Below, piece by piece: positions 8,761-20,454 of a stretch of DNA of 64,000 nucleotides. Under the pieces are notes generated by a model that saw only the letters and a list, made by a program, of their open reading frames with translations, ran no database searches and was not told the DNA's origin. This DNA comes from Blastobasis lacticolella. Its lineage: Eukaryota; Arthropoda; Insecta; Lepidoptera; Blastobasidae. The DNA lies in the NCBI GenBank assembly GCA_905147135.1, contig LR990046.1, positions 15,034,501 to 15,098,500 on the forward strand, given 5' to 3'. Position numbers and translations under genes: made by a program. Positions within the stretch are counted from its first letter, which is position 1, and every line of letters begins with the position of its first letter.

Positions 8761-10741
8761 AGTTACTTTATTGACTCTCTCTCCATCCGCCATTACTATT
8801 TAAATACCTATACCTTGTATAATATTCGTTTTTATATGCTCCATTAACTTTTACAGCATTTCACCTTCTACAGCCAATATAGATAACGTTATTACAAATA
8901 TAGCGAATTACTTTTCAATGTGTTTTAATGGCCATAAAGACCACTTTTGGTTCATTACGTAAAAGTTTTATGTTCATAATTTTTTCAGCATTTTATAATC
9001 AGTTCCTTGTTCGGGAATAATAATTTGATAATACATAAATTAATATGATTTGCGTTATACTCGTATTCGTTATTTTTTTCAATAATTAAATAGTAGGAAT
9101 GTAAGAATTTTTTTAAAAGCTGTATTATTCAGTAAATTCGCCAATTTGCAAGACCTTTTAAGAGTCTAATTGACAATTTATTCCTACAAAATTAGTGTAG
9201 GTAATAAAAATATTTTTTCAAAAATATAATGTATGGCGCTGTCCTAATACGACCAAAAGGAGACCTCAAAACCGTCCGTTGCATGACCATGGTAGTACGA
9301 CCATTGCCAATTAGGACAGTGCCTATTTCCCTATGGTCGCCGAAACGGTTGGTACTATTTTCATACTTTTACGACAATCTTCAGGTTAGACCAGCGGGTA
9401 AGTAATCTTAAAAACTACTTAGTACCTGCTTTCGTAAATTCTTTCACCATAAGAAACTACATTCTTGCCGAGGATACTTTACGAGTATGTTCCGCAAAAA
9501 TTACAGAATCCCGGAACAATGTTAGCGTAGTTTGCATTCGGATAAAACCACAAACTGTACTTAGGTAAGTACTTCCTATATTTCGAGGCAGCGAGAGCAT
9601 TGGAATTTCCGAACAAACGTGGAACTCGAATTGAGACGCAATTCACCTATAGGTACCTTGAAAAACTTTCTAAGCAGGTAAGTACATACTACCAATTTAT
9701 ACGCCTGCATTGACGAAAATAAACGATGACATCTGTAATTGGCTTTCTGACACATAAGTTTACTTCTAATCCATGTTACAACAGCTGTTGATTTTTCTAA
9801 GTTTCCATAGTAACCATAGCCCGGTTGTTCGACGCGGTGCGCGGTCCGAGGTCGCTTTCCTGGACTTGACCATGTGCACTTCACTTCGGTGGTGAGTTTG
9901 TTGGCAAGCATGTTTAGTATCATCAAATATCAAACATTATTAAAGCAAATAAAATGAATATGTCGTGGTGTCTTGTGGCAATGAATGTCCTCATTCTTAT
10001 TCTTATTATTATTTACCGACTTATTTCTTATTGGAATTCCTGTTATCCCTTATTTTACGAATACCTAGTAGCTTTCAATGATAATTGGTGATAAGTTCAA
10101 CATTAATATTAATGCTAAACAACCTATGGCGTCGACCCAAGAATTCAGACCCTAGGCTTCTAAAGGTTGAATTCCTTCAAGTACTGGAAAGGTTAGGAGC
10201 TCAATTGATGGGACGCTGCCAACCCACGTTAGAGAAAGATTTACGATTAAAGGCTTTATAGATAAATAGGTTCCAACTTCCTGTCCTATGGCACCTAAGA
10301 AGCTCAGCTCAGAAGCTTAGCTTCAATACACAATATACAGTATAAAACAAAGTCGCTTACCGCCGTCTGTCGCAATTTATCTATGTACGCTTAGATCTTT
10401 TAAGCCCCTAGTACAGGATCAATTACAATAAATTCTGAATATTATGCTAAAAGTTTAAGATATAGGGAACAAACGGTAGTTAGCTAAAAACGGTGAAACA
10501 CGCTTTGTGTGAGTGATGTCCCTCAATACATATGAAAATGAAAAAAGAATGAAAATGAAAATATTTATTTGTTTTGCTTAAGTTATATGTTATTATTAGT
10601 TTGCGCAAACAGAAAATGCATTTGTATAAAGAATTAGAAATAAACTAAAATAAAACAAATTGGTCGAAGGCTATTAGACTGCCATAGCCATGTGTCAACC
10701 TAGTCTAATCGTGTAGTAGCTAGGCTAAGATAACAATAGTA
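8761..10741. other. No gene seen
   Basis: AT-rich sequence. The piece 9790-9892 is more GC-rich and ends in TCGGTG|gtgagt on the plus strand, which resembles a 5' exon, but there is no supporting frame or partner. A partial minus-strand copy of repeat C lies at 10338-10420. Confidence 0.35.
9235..9323. mobile_element. Small foldback element (GGCGCTGTCCTAAT ends)
   Basis: An 89-bp unit with inverted ends GGCGCTGTCCTAAT and ATTAGGACAGTGCC, of which 13 of 14 positions pair. Internal words are shared with 7830-7928, so both belong to one family. Confidence 0.6.
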
Positions 10742-11455
10742 TATATGTCGCAGCCATCTGGTTTAATTAACCATTTAATGGGAAGGCTAGTACGTTACCT
10801 AAACGCCGGCATTCATTTGAATGCCTAGGCCGATCGTTGACTGAACTAGCAACACTCAACGTTTAACTAGTTGGCTTAAAGTAAGCTAGCCCTTTAATGA
10901 CGGCTGACGCTAAATCTGGCAGGTAATTTAAATGTAATTCAAATTTTATCCACTTCGGCGCTAGTAGTGTCATAACAAATATGGCATCAGACAGCTCGCA
11001 CAGCAAGCAATGTATTTGTATATTTTTCGTTTTAACTGTGGTGCCTATATGTTTTTAAGTAAGAATTAAGATAAAGTTGAGTGAGAATTAAGATAACTTA
11101 ATTTGTTCATTTTCTATTTATACTTATAATTTGAAACATAAATGACTGTCAAAGGTGCGTGCCATTGCATATTTAAAATTTTTATAGTCGTAAATGTATA
11201 GGTACTCGCAATCCAATTAATTGTAAGTATACTTATACTTGTTGCCACTAATAATTTCTTTATTACATAAGTTATGTCACCCTAACCAAACATCCCCTTT
11301 AACAAAACGGCTAAATAACGTTTAGCCATCTAGCTGAACGTTATATTCAACTACTTGGCAAAATGTCCTTTAGCCACTCAATTGAATGCCGGCGTGTAAA
11401 AACTGACTAGCCTTCTCATTAAATGGCTGATTTAACCAGATGGCTGCGACATATA
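10742..11455. mobile_element. MITE with TATATGTCGCAGCC ends, long form
   Basis: A 714-bp element with the same terminal repeats as 6593-6996 and subterminal inverted motifs 'aacgccggcattca' (near 10801) and 'ttgaatgccggcg' (near 11380). No transposase frame is present, so it is non-autonomous. Confidence 0.7.
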
Positions 11456-13920
11456 CACACACTTTAAACTTAAACATGTACATCTTGAAGCATTGGAAGA
11501 AATGAGCATTGATCGATCGATCATGAGCTTGATCATAATATGACCCAAAGTCACTCGATCCTTTGTCTTTATAATATTAATACCACGACGCCAGGACAAA
11601 GATGTGTTGGTTAAAGTTTTAAAAGTCATTTTGAAAAACGTTATGAAGAATTCCTAAACGGCCGTACTCTTAAAATGAACATTCGCGAAATAAACGGCCA
11701 CGAACATAAGGCTGCGTATCCACCAAACTTCTAAGCTGTGCAGTGGCACATTGGTTTATTTATTTATTTATTGGAGTACCAACAGCTATATAAAACATAA
11801 TAAATATTATCATAGAACCAACAACCCAATTACAAGTCCTCGATAGTAACAACAAAATAAAATAAAAAAAATAAAATCTCTCTCTGTGTGCGTATGTGCA
11901 CTGTTTTCGATGAAATTTTTGTTGAATATTTACAGAGTGCCAGCTAGGCGCGAGTGAAAACCGCTGAGGACACCTAGTCTAACTAACTAATAATAACCTT
12001 ACAGAGTAGACATGCCATCGTAGAGCGGAAATTTATATCTACGGAGCTTTGGCGCATATCGACAAAAATGAAGTTTCCTACACTCATCATATCTCTGGTG
12101 GAAAGACACCCTAAAAGTGCGCGTGCGATCTTCCTAAAAACAAAAAACAGCCAGACCGGTCCTCGGTCCAAGCCTTTCTGTGACGTCACCAACGGAAACC
12201 GCCTAATGTTAAACAAGGCACACTTAGTCACCGATCTTATCCTTCCGCAACTACAAATTGTCTGACCATCATGACATCTGCAAAAACTCTAAGTCAAAGA
12301 CCTTGCGATCTGATTAAATTGAGGAAGACAAAGGAAATAATTTCACATGGTTGCTCGTACTTTTAAAATTTAGATAGACAGATATTTTAGTTTTGGAATA
12401 GGTGGATAAAATTGCTTTTATGTGGCGAATTATGTTATGGACCAACTGAATAATCCGGTCATTATTTATAATGCCCGGGCCATATGAAAAATGAAAAGTT
12501 ATCAGGCAATGTAGAAGAAGAATTAATCAACACAATATTCCCGTGTGCCATAGTGTGCTTTTGATCACCGGTAAAATAAAAAGATCCCTCGAGATAGTCG
12601 AAAAATGTTTAGAAACCATATGGAAGCTCATATGGACAAGGCTTGACCAAAAATAATAATAAAGAATAGTCACTGTATGTATAACCCGATTTTACATATT
12701 ATGGATGTAGCTACTCTAGACTCTCGTATCTCCTCACGAAGGTGTACACATATTTTCTCATAAACAAATAGTCATACCGATCAAAGATACGATACCGAAG
12801 ACGAGACTCAGCACAAACTTTTAATTACCACCTGTCCAAGTGGTCAAGCAATTCTTAATGTATTTTACCTACTCTCTCTATCTATCCTATTGATCTCTCA
12901 TCGTATGATTCAGAACACAGATAATGTAGGAACAACAATAATACAGTTGAGAACACGAAAATGAGCAAAACAGAGGCTGTGTACCCGCAATAGGAAGAGG
13001 CCAGATATGATCAGCAGGGAACCGCTGCTCAGGGTGAATGCACCTATTTTGTCATTTCTAAAGTTGTTGCCCTATACTTAATGTAGGCAGGTACTCATAT
13101 ATTTTTAGGATGTTCGAAATTCTAAAGGTAAGAAAAGAAATCTTGTAGGATTACTTTAGGATACTAAGGTCGATGACCTCATTAAGCTGTGAAACAATTG
13201 AGTGTCTATAACATAAAATCTGCCAGCGCAACCAGATGATAATAAATCATTCATTTTGATTCACGGAAACTCCGTCATCAATTGGCAATGGTCTCGTGAC
13301 CATGGTCGGCTGGACATCGTCCGATCAATAGGATAGCTCAAAACCGGCAGTCGTCATCTTTAAATTTGCCATGAAGCAAGGTCTTGTGACAAAGGTAAAG
13401 CAAAATTCGAAAATCATGAATTGACGACATAACAAATATTATTGTAACTTTCTTTGTGCACAAATGGTTCAATAAAAAAATTAAGAGTGCCTAACGAGGC
13501 ACTTCAGACAATAAAACAGAGAGTTAGGTAAAATTAATGAACGGATAATTCCACACTCGTTCCCACCGCTGCTACTCCTACGTAGCCGAGTTCTGCAGCC
13601 AGCAAAATTTTTGCAATCTAGTAAGCCAGGAACAAGCTAAGTATTATCTTGGAAACACGAAGTATGGAATTTACATAACATATTTTCCAAGAGCCGATAT
13701 AAAAGTAGTTCTTATACTTAATTGTAATAGATGCCGTTAACTAGACACAATTCTCAAAAATAAATCAAATCGACACCGTTATATTTATAAAAATATTGAC
13801 ATTTTGCGCTTTCTTCTCAGAAAAGGTACTAAAACTAAATATATCTTTTCATGAAACACCTTTCCGAGTAACTTCGGTTACCAAATTTAATACTTGAGAA
13901 TCCTGTCTAAGTAGCGCTAT
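11456..13920. other. No gene seen; probable old LINE tail at 11755-12280
   Basis: The stretch from 'tttatttatttattgg' at 11755 to about 12280 has the look of a minus-strand LINE 3' end (poly-TTTATT at the left, a GC-richer body at the right). I cannot assign a clade. The rest is AT-rich and featureless to me. Confidence 0.3.
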
Positions 13921-13929
13921 TTTGTGTGG

Positions 13930-14215
13930 CACGCCGGTGTACACTTTTTACTTTTTAAAGTGCTGTCTGAAAATCCCCCATTGTACACTATTATTGGCAA
14001 TATCAAGCGCGTCTACCCTACTTCTGGCATATAGGTACCAACTTACCCGCGCTGCGGCTATGTTCAGATATCCGCCAAACCAGTTCAGCGGTCACGAGCT
14101 CAGGCTCAAATTTCGAGACGCCATATTGGGGCGTAACATTCGAAGTGTTAACTCACAAAAATATGAAAGCATTTATAGCAAATCCTTAGTAGGAATTGCG
14201 TTTCTGGAAACCTAA
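13930..14215. other. Region open on both strands, unassigned
   Basis: The plus strand is open from 13922 to 14215, including 'RYPPNQFSGHELRLKF'. The minus strand is open over about 70 codons without an ATG ('VSKFEPELVTAELVWRI'). On the minus strand a consensus donor, GCG|gtaagt, lies near 14046. It could be a coding exon or a domesticated or decayed repeat. I do not recognise either peptide. Confidence 0.25.
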
Positions 14216-14304
14216 CCGAGTGCTATATCACCTGATTCAGAGTAGATCATCTCCTCAGTTGTGTGATTTGTCTGTGTTTATTTTGTTTTTTTTTTAATGT
14301 AATT

Positions 14305-14410
14305 GTAACTATAATTACCTGATTGCCAAATCCAAGATGATGGTCAAGATGGACCTCGGGCCCTCGAGCGCCAAAGCACAACCGAGATATTAACGCCAAG
14401 ATGATGATAA
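14305..14410 (+). repeat. Interspersed repeat B, tail fragment
   Basis: Contains 'gatggtcaagatggacctcg', 'gggccctcgag', 'gcacaaccgagatat' and a GATGATGAT tail. It matches 62136-62215 and, in reverse, 17640-17770 and 34843-35000. It looks like the 3' end of a non-LTR element. Confidence 0.5.
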
Positions 14411-14862
14411 ATTTTGTTGTTCCAATATTGAAACACTTTACGGACCTAATAAAAGCTTACCTACCTACTGATAGTACAGAATAATAGAACTAAGAAAAAG
14501 AGGGGGGGGTGATATTGAGCAGATAGGATGATTGATTCATGTAACGGAAAATGAATCATCAGTACATAATAATGGCGCCAGGAAAAAAATTAACAAAAAA
14601 CTGATTGGATATGCCACAAGTAATTTGGATATCTATCGATCATAATATTTTTTAGTTCATTGATTCATGAAAGGTACCTAACAAGGTGTGTAACAAAAAG
14701 CTCTGTCCCATTGTCTGCATTCGTTAAGCCTAAGCTATTGTTAAATATCGGTATAGATATAGGAATATCGGTGTCCTAATGGCTATCGGGTCGGATTCGT
14801 AAACAAAAGGTACCAGGTTCGATACCGTTTTCTGAGTTATGTACACAATTTGAACACTAACA

Positions 14863-14927
14863 GATGCTCTTACGGTGAGGGAAAACATTGTGAGGAAACT
14901 CACATAATCTGGTGACTGAATGTGTAA
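14863..14927 (+). repeat. Direct repeat, left copy flanking a family A element
   Basis: The 65-bp segment starting 'gatgctcttacggtgagg' and ending 'gaatgtgtaa' recurs at 15225-15289 with a few differences. The two copies bracket the family A element at 14950-15224. Confidence 0.65.
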
Positions 14928-14949
14928 TGAGCCGAATGAATGCAATGAG

Positions 14950-15224
14950 CCGTGTGGTGTCCGGCAGAGAGCCGAGTGGTGTCCGGCAGAGTAGAATAGC
15001 ACCAACCCTTACACTCATGGGTCGTACAAGGCGACTAATGTTTTCGAGGCAAAAGATCTAGAGTCTCCGTAGTCTGGCAAATGGGCAGCAGCATTATCCA
15101 TTGTTATATTTAAACACTGCGATCTCCAACCCGCCTGCCAAGCGTGGAGATTATGGCAATAACCTCCCTTTTCGTGGGAGAGGCCCTAAGTCCTGCAGTA
15201 GACTGTTACGGGCTGTGATGATGA
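14950..15224 (+). mobile_element. Family A retroposon, plus orientation, with duplicated 5' end
   Basis: The usual family A body, but its start 'gccg(t/a)gtggtgtccggcaga' appears twice in tandem (14949-14969 and 14971-14990). It ends 'gggctgtgatgatga'. The flanks are two copies of one 65-bp segment instead of a simple 10-bp target-site duplication. Confidence 0.65.
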
Positions 15225-15289
15225 GATGCTCTTAAGGTGAGGAAAAACATCGTGAGGAAACTCACATAATCCGGTGACTGAATGTGTAA
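15225..15289 (+). repeat. Direct repeat, right copy flanking a family A element
   Basis: Second copy of the segment at 14863-14927. Words such as 'gaatgtgtaaccat' also occur near 62040 next to repeat B, so it belongs to an interspersed family. Confidence 0.6.
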
Positions 15290-15892
15290 CCATATTTACA
15301 GGTTCACGGAGATTAGATCTATAGAGAACAGGCAAGCGGGCCACCTGATCCTTTTGGGTCTTCTACCTCCGACAGGGTTGCGGAGGTCTGTGGGCCGAGA
15401 GGTGTAACCTCATACCCGGGCTTCTTACAGGCCACCTGATATATAGTGGACATCGCCGCCTATGGACGTGTGGCGACAGGACCACCTTGTGCCAATTGGT
15501 TGAAGCCAATCTACCCACGGTAAACATGCGCGGGTATTTGCCCTTCATAGCAGCGCATAATAACTACTATAGTAAAAACAATTTCCTTTTAAGTGTCTAA
15601 ATATAAGTTAGAACTGATGAATGCAATGAGTCGTTTGGTGTAGAAGACTTGGAGGGAGTCATGCATGTGTTTAAATATCTAGCATTAGACGTCACAAAAC
15701 AGAAATCAATCTTCACCCTTTATTGAACATTTTCGCCAAAAATGAACCATTCTAAGATTATTATGAAAGGCATTTGTACTGTTATTAGGTTAGTTAGATT
15801 CAATTTGATCGCGTTACTGGTAGAGCAAAGGAAAACGTGTTCCATAGGTATCTAATATTGCTAAATGGGTAAACAAGGATTTCCTAGAAGAA

Positions 15893-16110
15893 AAGTTCAA
15901 GTTCAAGTTCAAGTTTATTTATTGGTAACCATTGTTACATGTCAGGATAAATCTCGTGGTGTGTGATTATGAGACGATGTCTTTTTAGATTATCAGTTGC
16001 ACTCCCTAACGGCAACTACAATGTCTTACTACATATCTACAATTAGTTTATAGAAAATAAATTAGGAAGATAAGTCAATTGAAACTGTAGTAGCTGTTAT
16101 AAATACTTAA
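15893..16110 (-). repeat. Probable LINE/SINE tail starting with (AAGTTC)n
   Basis: The short tandem 'aagttcaagttcaagttc' runs into 'tttatttattggtaacc' and about 200 bp of unique-looking body. This is the usual look of a retroelement 3' end read from the minus strand. Its class is not assigned. Confidence 0.35.
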
Positions 16111-16289
16111 TACCTTCATAAACATAACACAATATCTATCGTAATTTGATGTAGAGCACTGCAAGTAATGTAATTGAATTTTTGAAAGTATTTTATTCTT
16201 ATTAGTTGCAGTATTTTGAGTTAAATACAGTGGTTTATTAAATGTACACTACAACAACAAACAAAAATAGGTAAAGACCACAAACTTAC

Positions 16290-16347
16290 GCGTAACTTTG
16301 CCGTGAACACTGAATGCACACACCGCGAGAAAAACCAGGAACTTCAT
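16290..16347 (-). CDS. First coding exon of an unidentified secreted protein
   Basis: On the minus strand an ATG at 16347 opens a textbook signal peptide, MKFLVFLAVCAFSVHGKVT: a Lys after the Met, a hydrophobic core, and a small residue before the probable cleavage site at HG|K. It is followed by a perfect donor, ACGC|gtaagt, so the exon is 58 bp and ends in phase 1. About 40 bp upstream lies 'gaattcagctttg', a possible transcription start, and above it a GC-rich stretch (16385-16450). The rest of the protein would be encoded at lower coordinates on this strand. I searched down to 7.6 kb by eye and could not find the next exon with confidence, so the family is unknown. Confidence 0.5.
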
Positions 16348-16384
16348 CTTCGAAATTCAAAATTCCTCTAAACAAAGCTGAATT

Positions 16385-16450
16385 CTTAATTCAAACCGTG
16401 GCCCGTGATTCGTCGCGACGGGAGGCCGTTCACAAATGTGCGCGCGGGCC
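16385..16450 (-). promoter_or_regulatory. Candidate promoter-proximal region of the signal-peptide gene
   Basis: A short CG-dense block (cgtcgcgacgggaggcc.. and gtgcgcgcgggcc) lies just upstream of the minus-strand first exon in otherwise AT-rich DNA. No TATA box is clear. Confidence 0.3.
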
Positions 16451-17639
16451 GAATTTTCTGTTATTTGTAGGGGGAGAGACTGGCTGCTAAATAGCATTGA
16501 TAGTGAATGTTGATCAATACAGGATAAAGTGTTCATGTACTCGTCTTATTTCACGGATTGAGGTGTGTGTGACGTCAATTGAAAAGACAGGTGGGGAATT
16601 CCAGATGTAACTACTAACTACCCTTTTAGTTCGTTTTTATAAAACTGAACGCCTGAAGGTCCACATACGGTACCGAAGAACTTCGCCAATCTCATTATAA
16701 TATAAGAAAGAAAGAAATATAAGACAGAAATTGTTAATGTAAGCACTGTAGTACAACATTTATTAGCAAAATTGTAGTAGTTTATGCATTGTACTTAACG
16801 TTTAACTTATTAACTATCCCAGTTTGTAAATGAAATAGGAAACTTTAGGTCTATTTAATTATCTAGTGCAATGTACTAATTGTGTAAACGAGTGTTTGTT
16901 TCTAAATAAATAAAAAATATCTAACTGCAGTGCCCGACAGGGTGTCATGCCATGTCGTTTAAATAATGTACTATTAGTACGAACATGTTAATACCTTGTA
17001 AGACCTGTACATGGATGCAAATAAATTTGATTGATTGATTTAATAAACTTAATAAATTGTGGCTTTCGCTCAACTCGTTTCTTGATTTTTATGTGTTCGT
17101 TCTCACATTCTAAAATATGTTAGTATTTTATATTGGTAAGAGTCCAATGTCTTCCGCTGGGGATCCTGAAACTAGATTCAGAACAGTCTCGGGGGCCCGT
17201 GGCCTCCGCTGGCGTTATATTTATTTTATTTTTATTTTGTTTAAGAAATAGGGCGGTATCCAAAACTTGTTAAATTAAGTGAATATTTTATCTGTTTATA
17301 AACAAATAGGACCTCCAAATAAGATAATTTGCTAGCTCGGACAATATTGTTATATTAGAGCGTACAGATTTACCGATTTCATGTTTAGAGAAAAGAAAAG
17401 GTGGGAGCTAGAAGTCAGTCTGTCTTTCTGCGACTATCCAAAAATCTCAATCTTTTCCCGCATTCATTCATCATGTAAATAACGCCAAGGGGCCCTCCGA
17501 TGTGGCTTATGACGATTGCTATCAGTCGATATCCACCATAATCAATCACACGGCTTCACCTTAGAAGGGGATGAAAGCAGGTAGTCTTGATCCTTCACCG
17601 TCTAAAACTCTTTAACTGTTATCATGATAATTAATTTAT

Positions 17640-17770
17640 CGTTAATGTCTCGGTTGTGCTCTAGCGTGCGAGGGCTCGGGTTCCGCCTTTTCCATGATTC
17701 AGGATTTAGCGGTTCAGGTAATGACTGTGGAGAGACAGCAATCTGACCAAAGGAAACACTGTGGCTAGAA
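17640..17770 (-). repeat. Interspersed repeat B, minus orientation
   Basis: Matches 'ctcggttgtgctc', 'gagggctcgggttcc' and 'atgattcaggattt' of the family seen at 62100-62215. Confidence 0.5.
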
Positions 17771-18198
17771 GCTCATTCCACATCCGAATCGTACGTTAGT
17801 ATTTAAATGCAACGTTTTTAAAGCACTCAATTTAGAATTGATCCCTAACGCAACTGATTAAAGATACATATCGTAGCAACGTATAGGTAGATACTTTGTT
17901 TTCTAGTTACTGCAGACCGGTTCAACGGATAGCACATGAGTTCACCTTGACATCCAAAGATATACGCACACCTTCCAACGTGCTTAATCAGAAATCGTTA
18001 TACATCAACTTTTTCATTCAGTGAATGCGTGATCGTTACTCTAGAAGCAAATATCTCGATTTTAAAGCAGTACCTAGCTACATGTAGTGTGCACTTTTAT
18101 AAAATAAATAAGTCATAGAAGTGGATGGATGACTTTATGACTTTTTTAATCACTTTGAAAGAGTTAAGTACGTTAAGTAAAATTAAGTGGAAAATATT

Positions 18199-18465
18199 TA
18201 TCATCACAGCCCATAACAGTCCACTGTAAGATTTAGGGCCTCCCCCACGAAAGGAGAGGTTATTGCCATAATCTCCACGCTTGGCAGGCGGGATGGAGAT
18301 CGCAGTGTTAAAAATATAACAATAGAAAACGCTGTTGCCCATTTCCCAGCCTAGTTAGACTCTTGGATATTCTGCCTCGAAAGGAGGTGAAGATAAGTCA
18401 CCTTGTCCGACACCCAAGAGTGTAAGGGGTTGCTGCTATTCTACTCTGCCAAACAACACACGGCC
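18199..18465 (-). mobile_element. Family A retroposon, minus orientation
   Basis: A complete copy running from 'tcatcacagcc' to 'cacacggcc', with short AAATATT-like flanks on both sides. About 5-10% divergence from the other copies is visible. Confidence 0.65.
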
Positions 18466-18859
18466 AAATATTAGTAGGTACCTAAAGTAAGTTGACAATG
18501 TGTCATCTTACTAGGTAGATACCGTTGTTGAAAATACGGTAAGTGTTTGCTAATTGAATTAGGAAGGAATATCAAGACGGCAATAATTACAAATACAAAT
18601 ACATTATTGTCAAAAGATCATAATTGACTATGAGGGCACTGTAGGTGATTACGTCATCGAGTACAAAAAAAAGCCATTTTGTAGCACAACCTGACAAAAA
18701 TATTTTTTTTTGCGACCCATATTTTAAACTTTTCGTAGCTATAGTACGTAACTTATACCCTTGTTTGGGTTATAGAAGTAATATACCTACCACGGCACCT
18801 ATCATGAACTACCATCGTCTTCATCACAGAAAGATGTTGCATTGCACTATCATAACAAC

Positions 18860-19305
18860 ATGTTACAGCTGATAACAGTCCACTACCATAATATCCACGC
18901 TTTGTAGGCGGATTGGAGATCGATGTGTTATAAATATTATAACCTAACCGACAGAAAAATTTAGGAAAACCCCCGACCAAGTTTACTTATCACAATATGT
19001 TTCCTAAACTACTAAACCGATTTCAATAAATCAAATCTAAGAATCATCTCGATTAAACTGGCTTTCAAACAAAGACCGCATCGAACCGTATCGAAATCGG
19101 TCACAAGCCACAGACAGATACACACGTACAACTTATAATTACCCTATTTTTGTCGGGTTAAAAAATGGAAAACGCTGCCGCCCATTTTCCAGCCTATAGA
19201 GACTCTAGAACTTTAGCCTCAAAAGCATTAGTAGCTTTGTAAAACACCCACGAGTGTAAGAGGTAGGTGCTATTCTACTATGACCGACACGACACGGCAA
19301 TAGCG
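18860..19305 (-). mobile_element. Family A retroposon, interrupted and internally deleted
   Basis: The outer parts match family A (18866-18937 and 19164-19305). They are separated by about 226 bp of foreign DNA, and roughly 40 bp of the 3' body is missing on the left. Confidence 0.6.
18938..19163. mobile_element. Insertion of another repeat inside family A
   Basis: The insert starts 'ctaaccgacagaaaaat' and ends 'tatttttgtcgggttaa', so its ends are inverted copies of each other. Related ends occur near 29950-29990 and 57340-57370. The layout shows that it arrived after the family A copy. Confidence 0.55.
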
Positions 19306-19831
19306 CTTTAACTATGGAAAAATACATATTTAAAATCATATTTACTTCGATGCAGAAAGACTCAAAATAGACATTATCTTTTAAATATTGTATTTTCTGG
19401 TTATGAGAGGATGTTCTTCTTCGCTTTAACGTTAAAATTACTTCAAAACGACGCTAAGTGGGCGCAAACTGACGCGAGTAGGTTTGCAAACCGGCAAACA
19501 AAAAAATAAACTGGAAAAAGTGTTAAGTCTTTTGTTAGTACCTAGAAGAGGCACAGAAAATATATTTTGTAGTGAACGGTAGCCACAAAGTTAAAATTTA
19601 AGACGCAGAAAATGTCACTGTAGAATGAGAATTTTCTTTACAGGCATTTCGACATCCACGTATTTGACCACATATCATGCCTCAACCCATTAAAATATTA
19701 TTTATTTACTTATTACCCATTAAGTATATTTAATTGAGTGGGTGATATCCAGATTACAGGGTACACGCCAGTAGCCAACACAGTCCATTGCTAATTTCAT
19801 TTGATATGCCCTCGGCCGCCTGATGACCGTT

Positions 19832-20105
19832 AAATAATAAATAATAATAAAAATAATAAATAAATATTCGTGGACAAATTCACACAGCGCCATCTAGCCC
19901 CAAACTAAGCAAAGCTTGTACTATGGGTGCAAGATAACTGATATACTACTTAAATACTTTTAAATATATACTTATTATACATAGAACACCCAGACCCGCA
20001 ACAGAAATTAAAATTCATCATTTCAATTTCCGCCCGGCCGGGAATCGAACCCGGGACCTCTTGCGTGGCAGACCGGCATGTTGACCATTGAACCACTCAC
20101 GTTGG
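19832..20105 (-). mobile_element. tRNA-Gly-derived SINE, full-length, minus orientation
   Basis: On the minus strand it has a tRNA-Gly-like head with an A-box-like 'gtggttcaatggtc', the anticodon-arm piece 'ctgccacgc', and the B box 'gggttcgattcccgg'. The shared body and an ATTTATT-rich tail follow. The acceptor stem does not pair, so it is not a working tRNA gene. Confidence 0.75.
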
Positions 20106-20178
20106 TCTCACGTTGGCGATTACCTGCCTAATTTAAATTAAAAGTACATAATCTTTAAGTTACTATAAGTACCTACAT

Positions 20179-20448
20179 TGGCCGTGTGGTGTCCGGCAGA
20201 GCAGAATAGCACCAACCCCTTACACTCATGAGTGTCGTACAAGGCGACTAATGTTTTCAAGGCAAAAGATCAAGAGTCTCCGTAGTCTGGAAAATGGGCA
20301 GCAGCATTTTCCATTGTTATATTTAAAGTCTGCGATCTCCAACCCGCCTGCCAAGCGTGGAGATTATGGCAGTAACCTCCCCTTTCGTGGGAGAGGCCCG
20401 AAGTCCTGCAGTGGACTGTTACGGGCTGTGATGATGATGATGATGATG
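20179..20448 (+). mobile_element. Family A retroposon, full-length with 12-bp TSD
   Basis: A 270-bp copy starting 'tggccgtgtggtgtccggca' and ending in (GAT)n. It is flanked by perfect AAGTACCTACAT repeats at 20167-20178 and 20449-20460. This is one of the cleanest copies and fixes both ends of the family. Confidence 0.82.
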
Positions 20449-20454
20449 AAGTAC

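Noticed and set aside
9576..9926. 116-codon minus-strand reading frame as a gene
   Set aside because: No splice sites or recognisable domain. The 3' half is AT-rich filler, and the GC-richer part fits better with a plus-strand donor at 9893.
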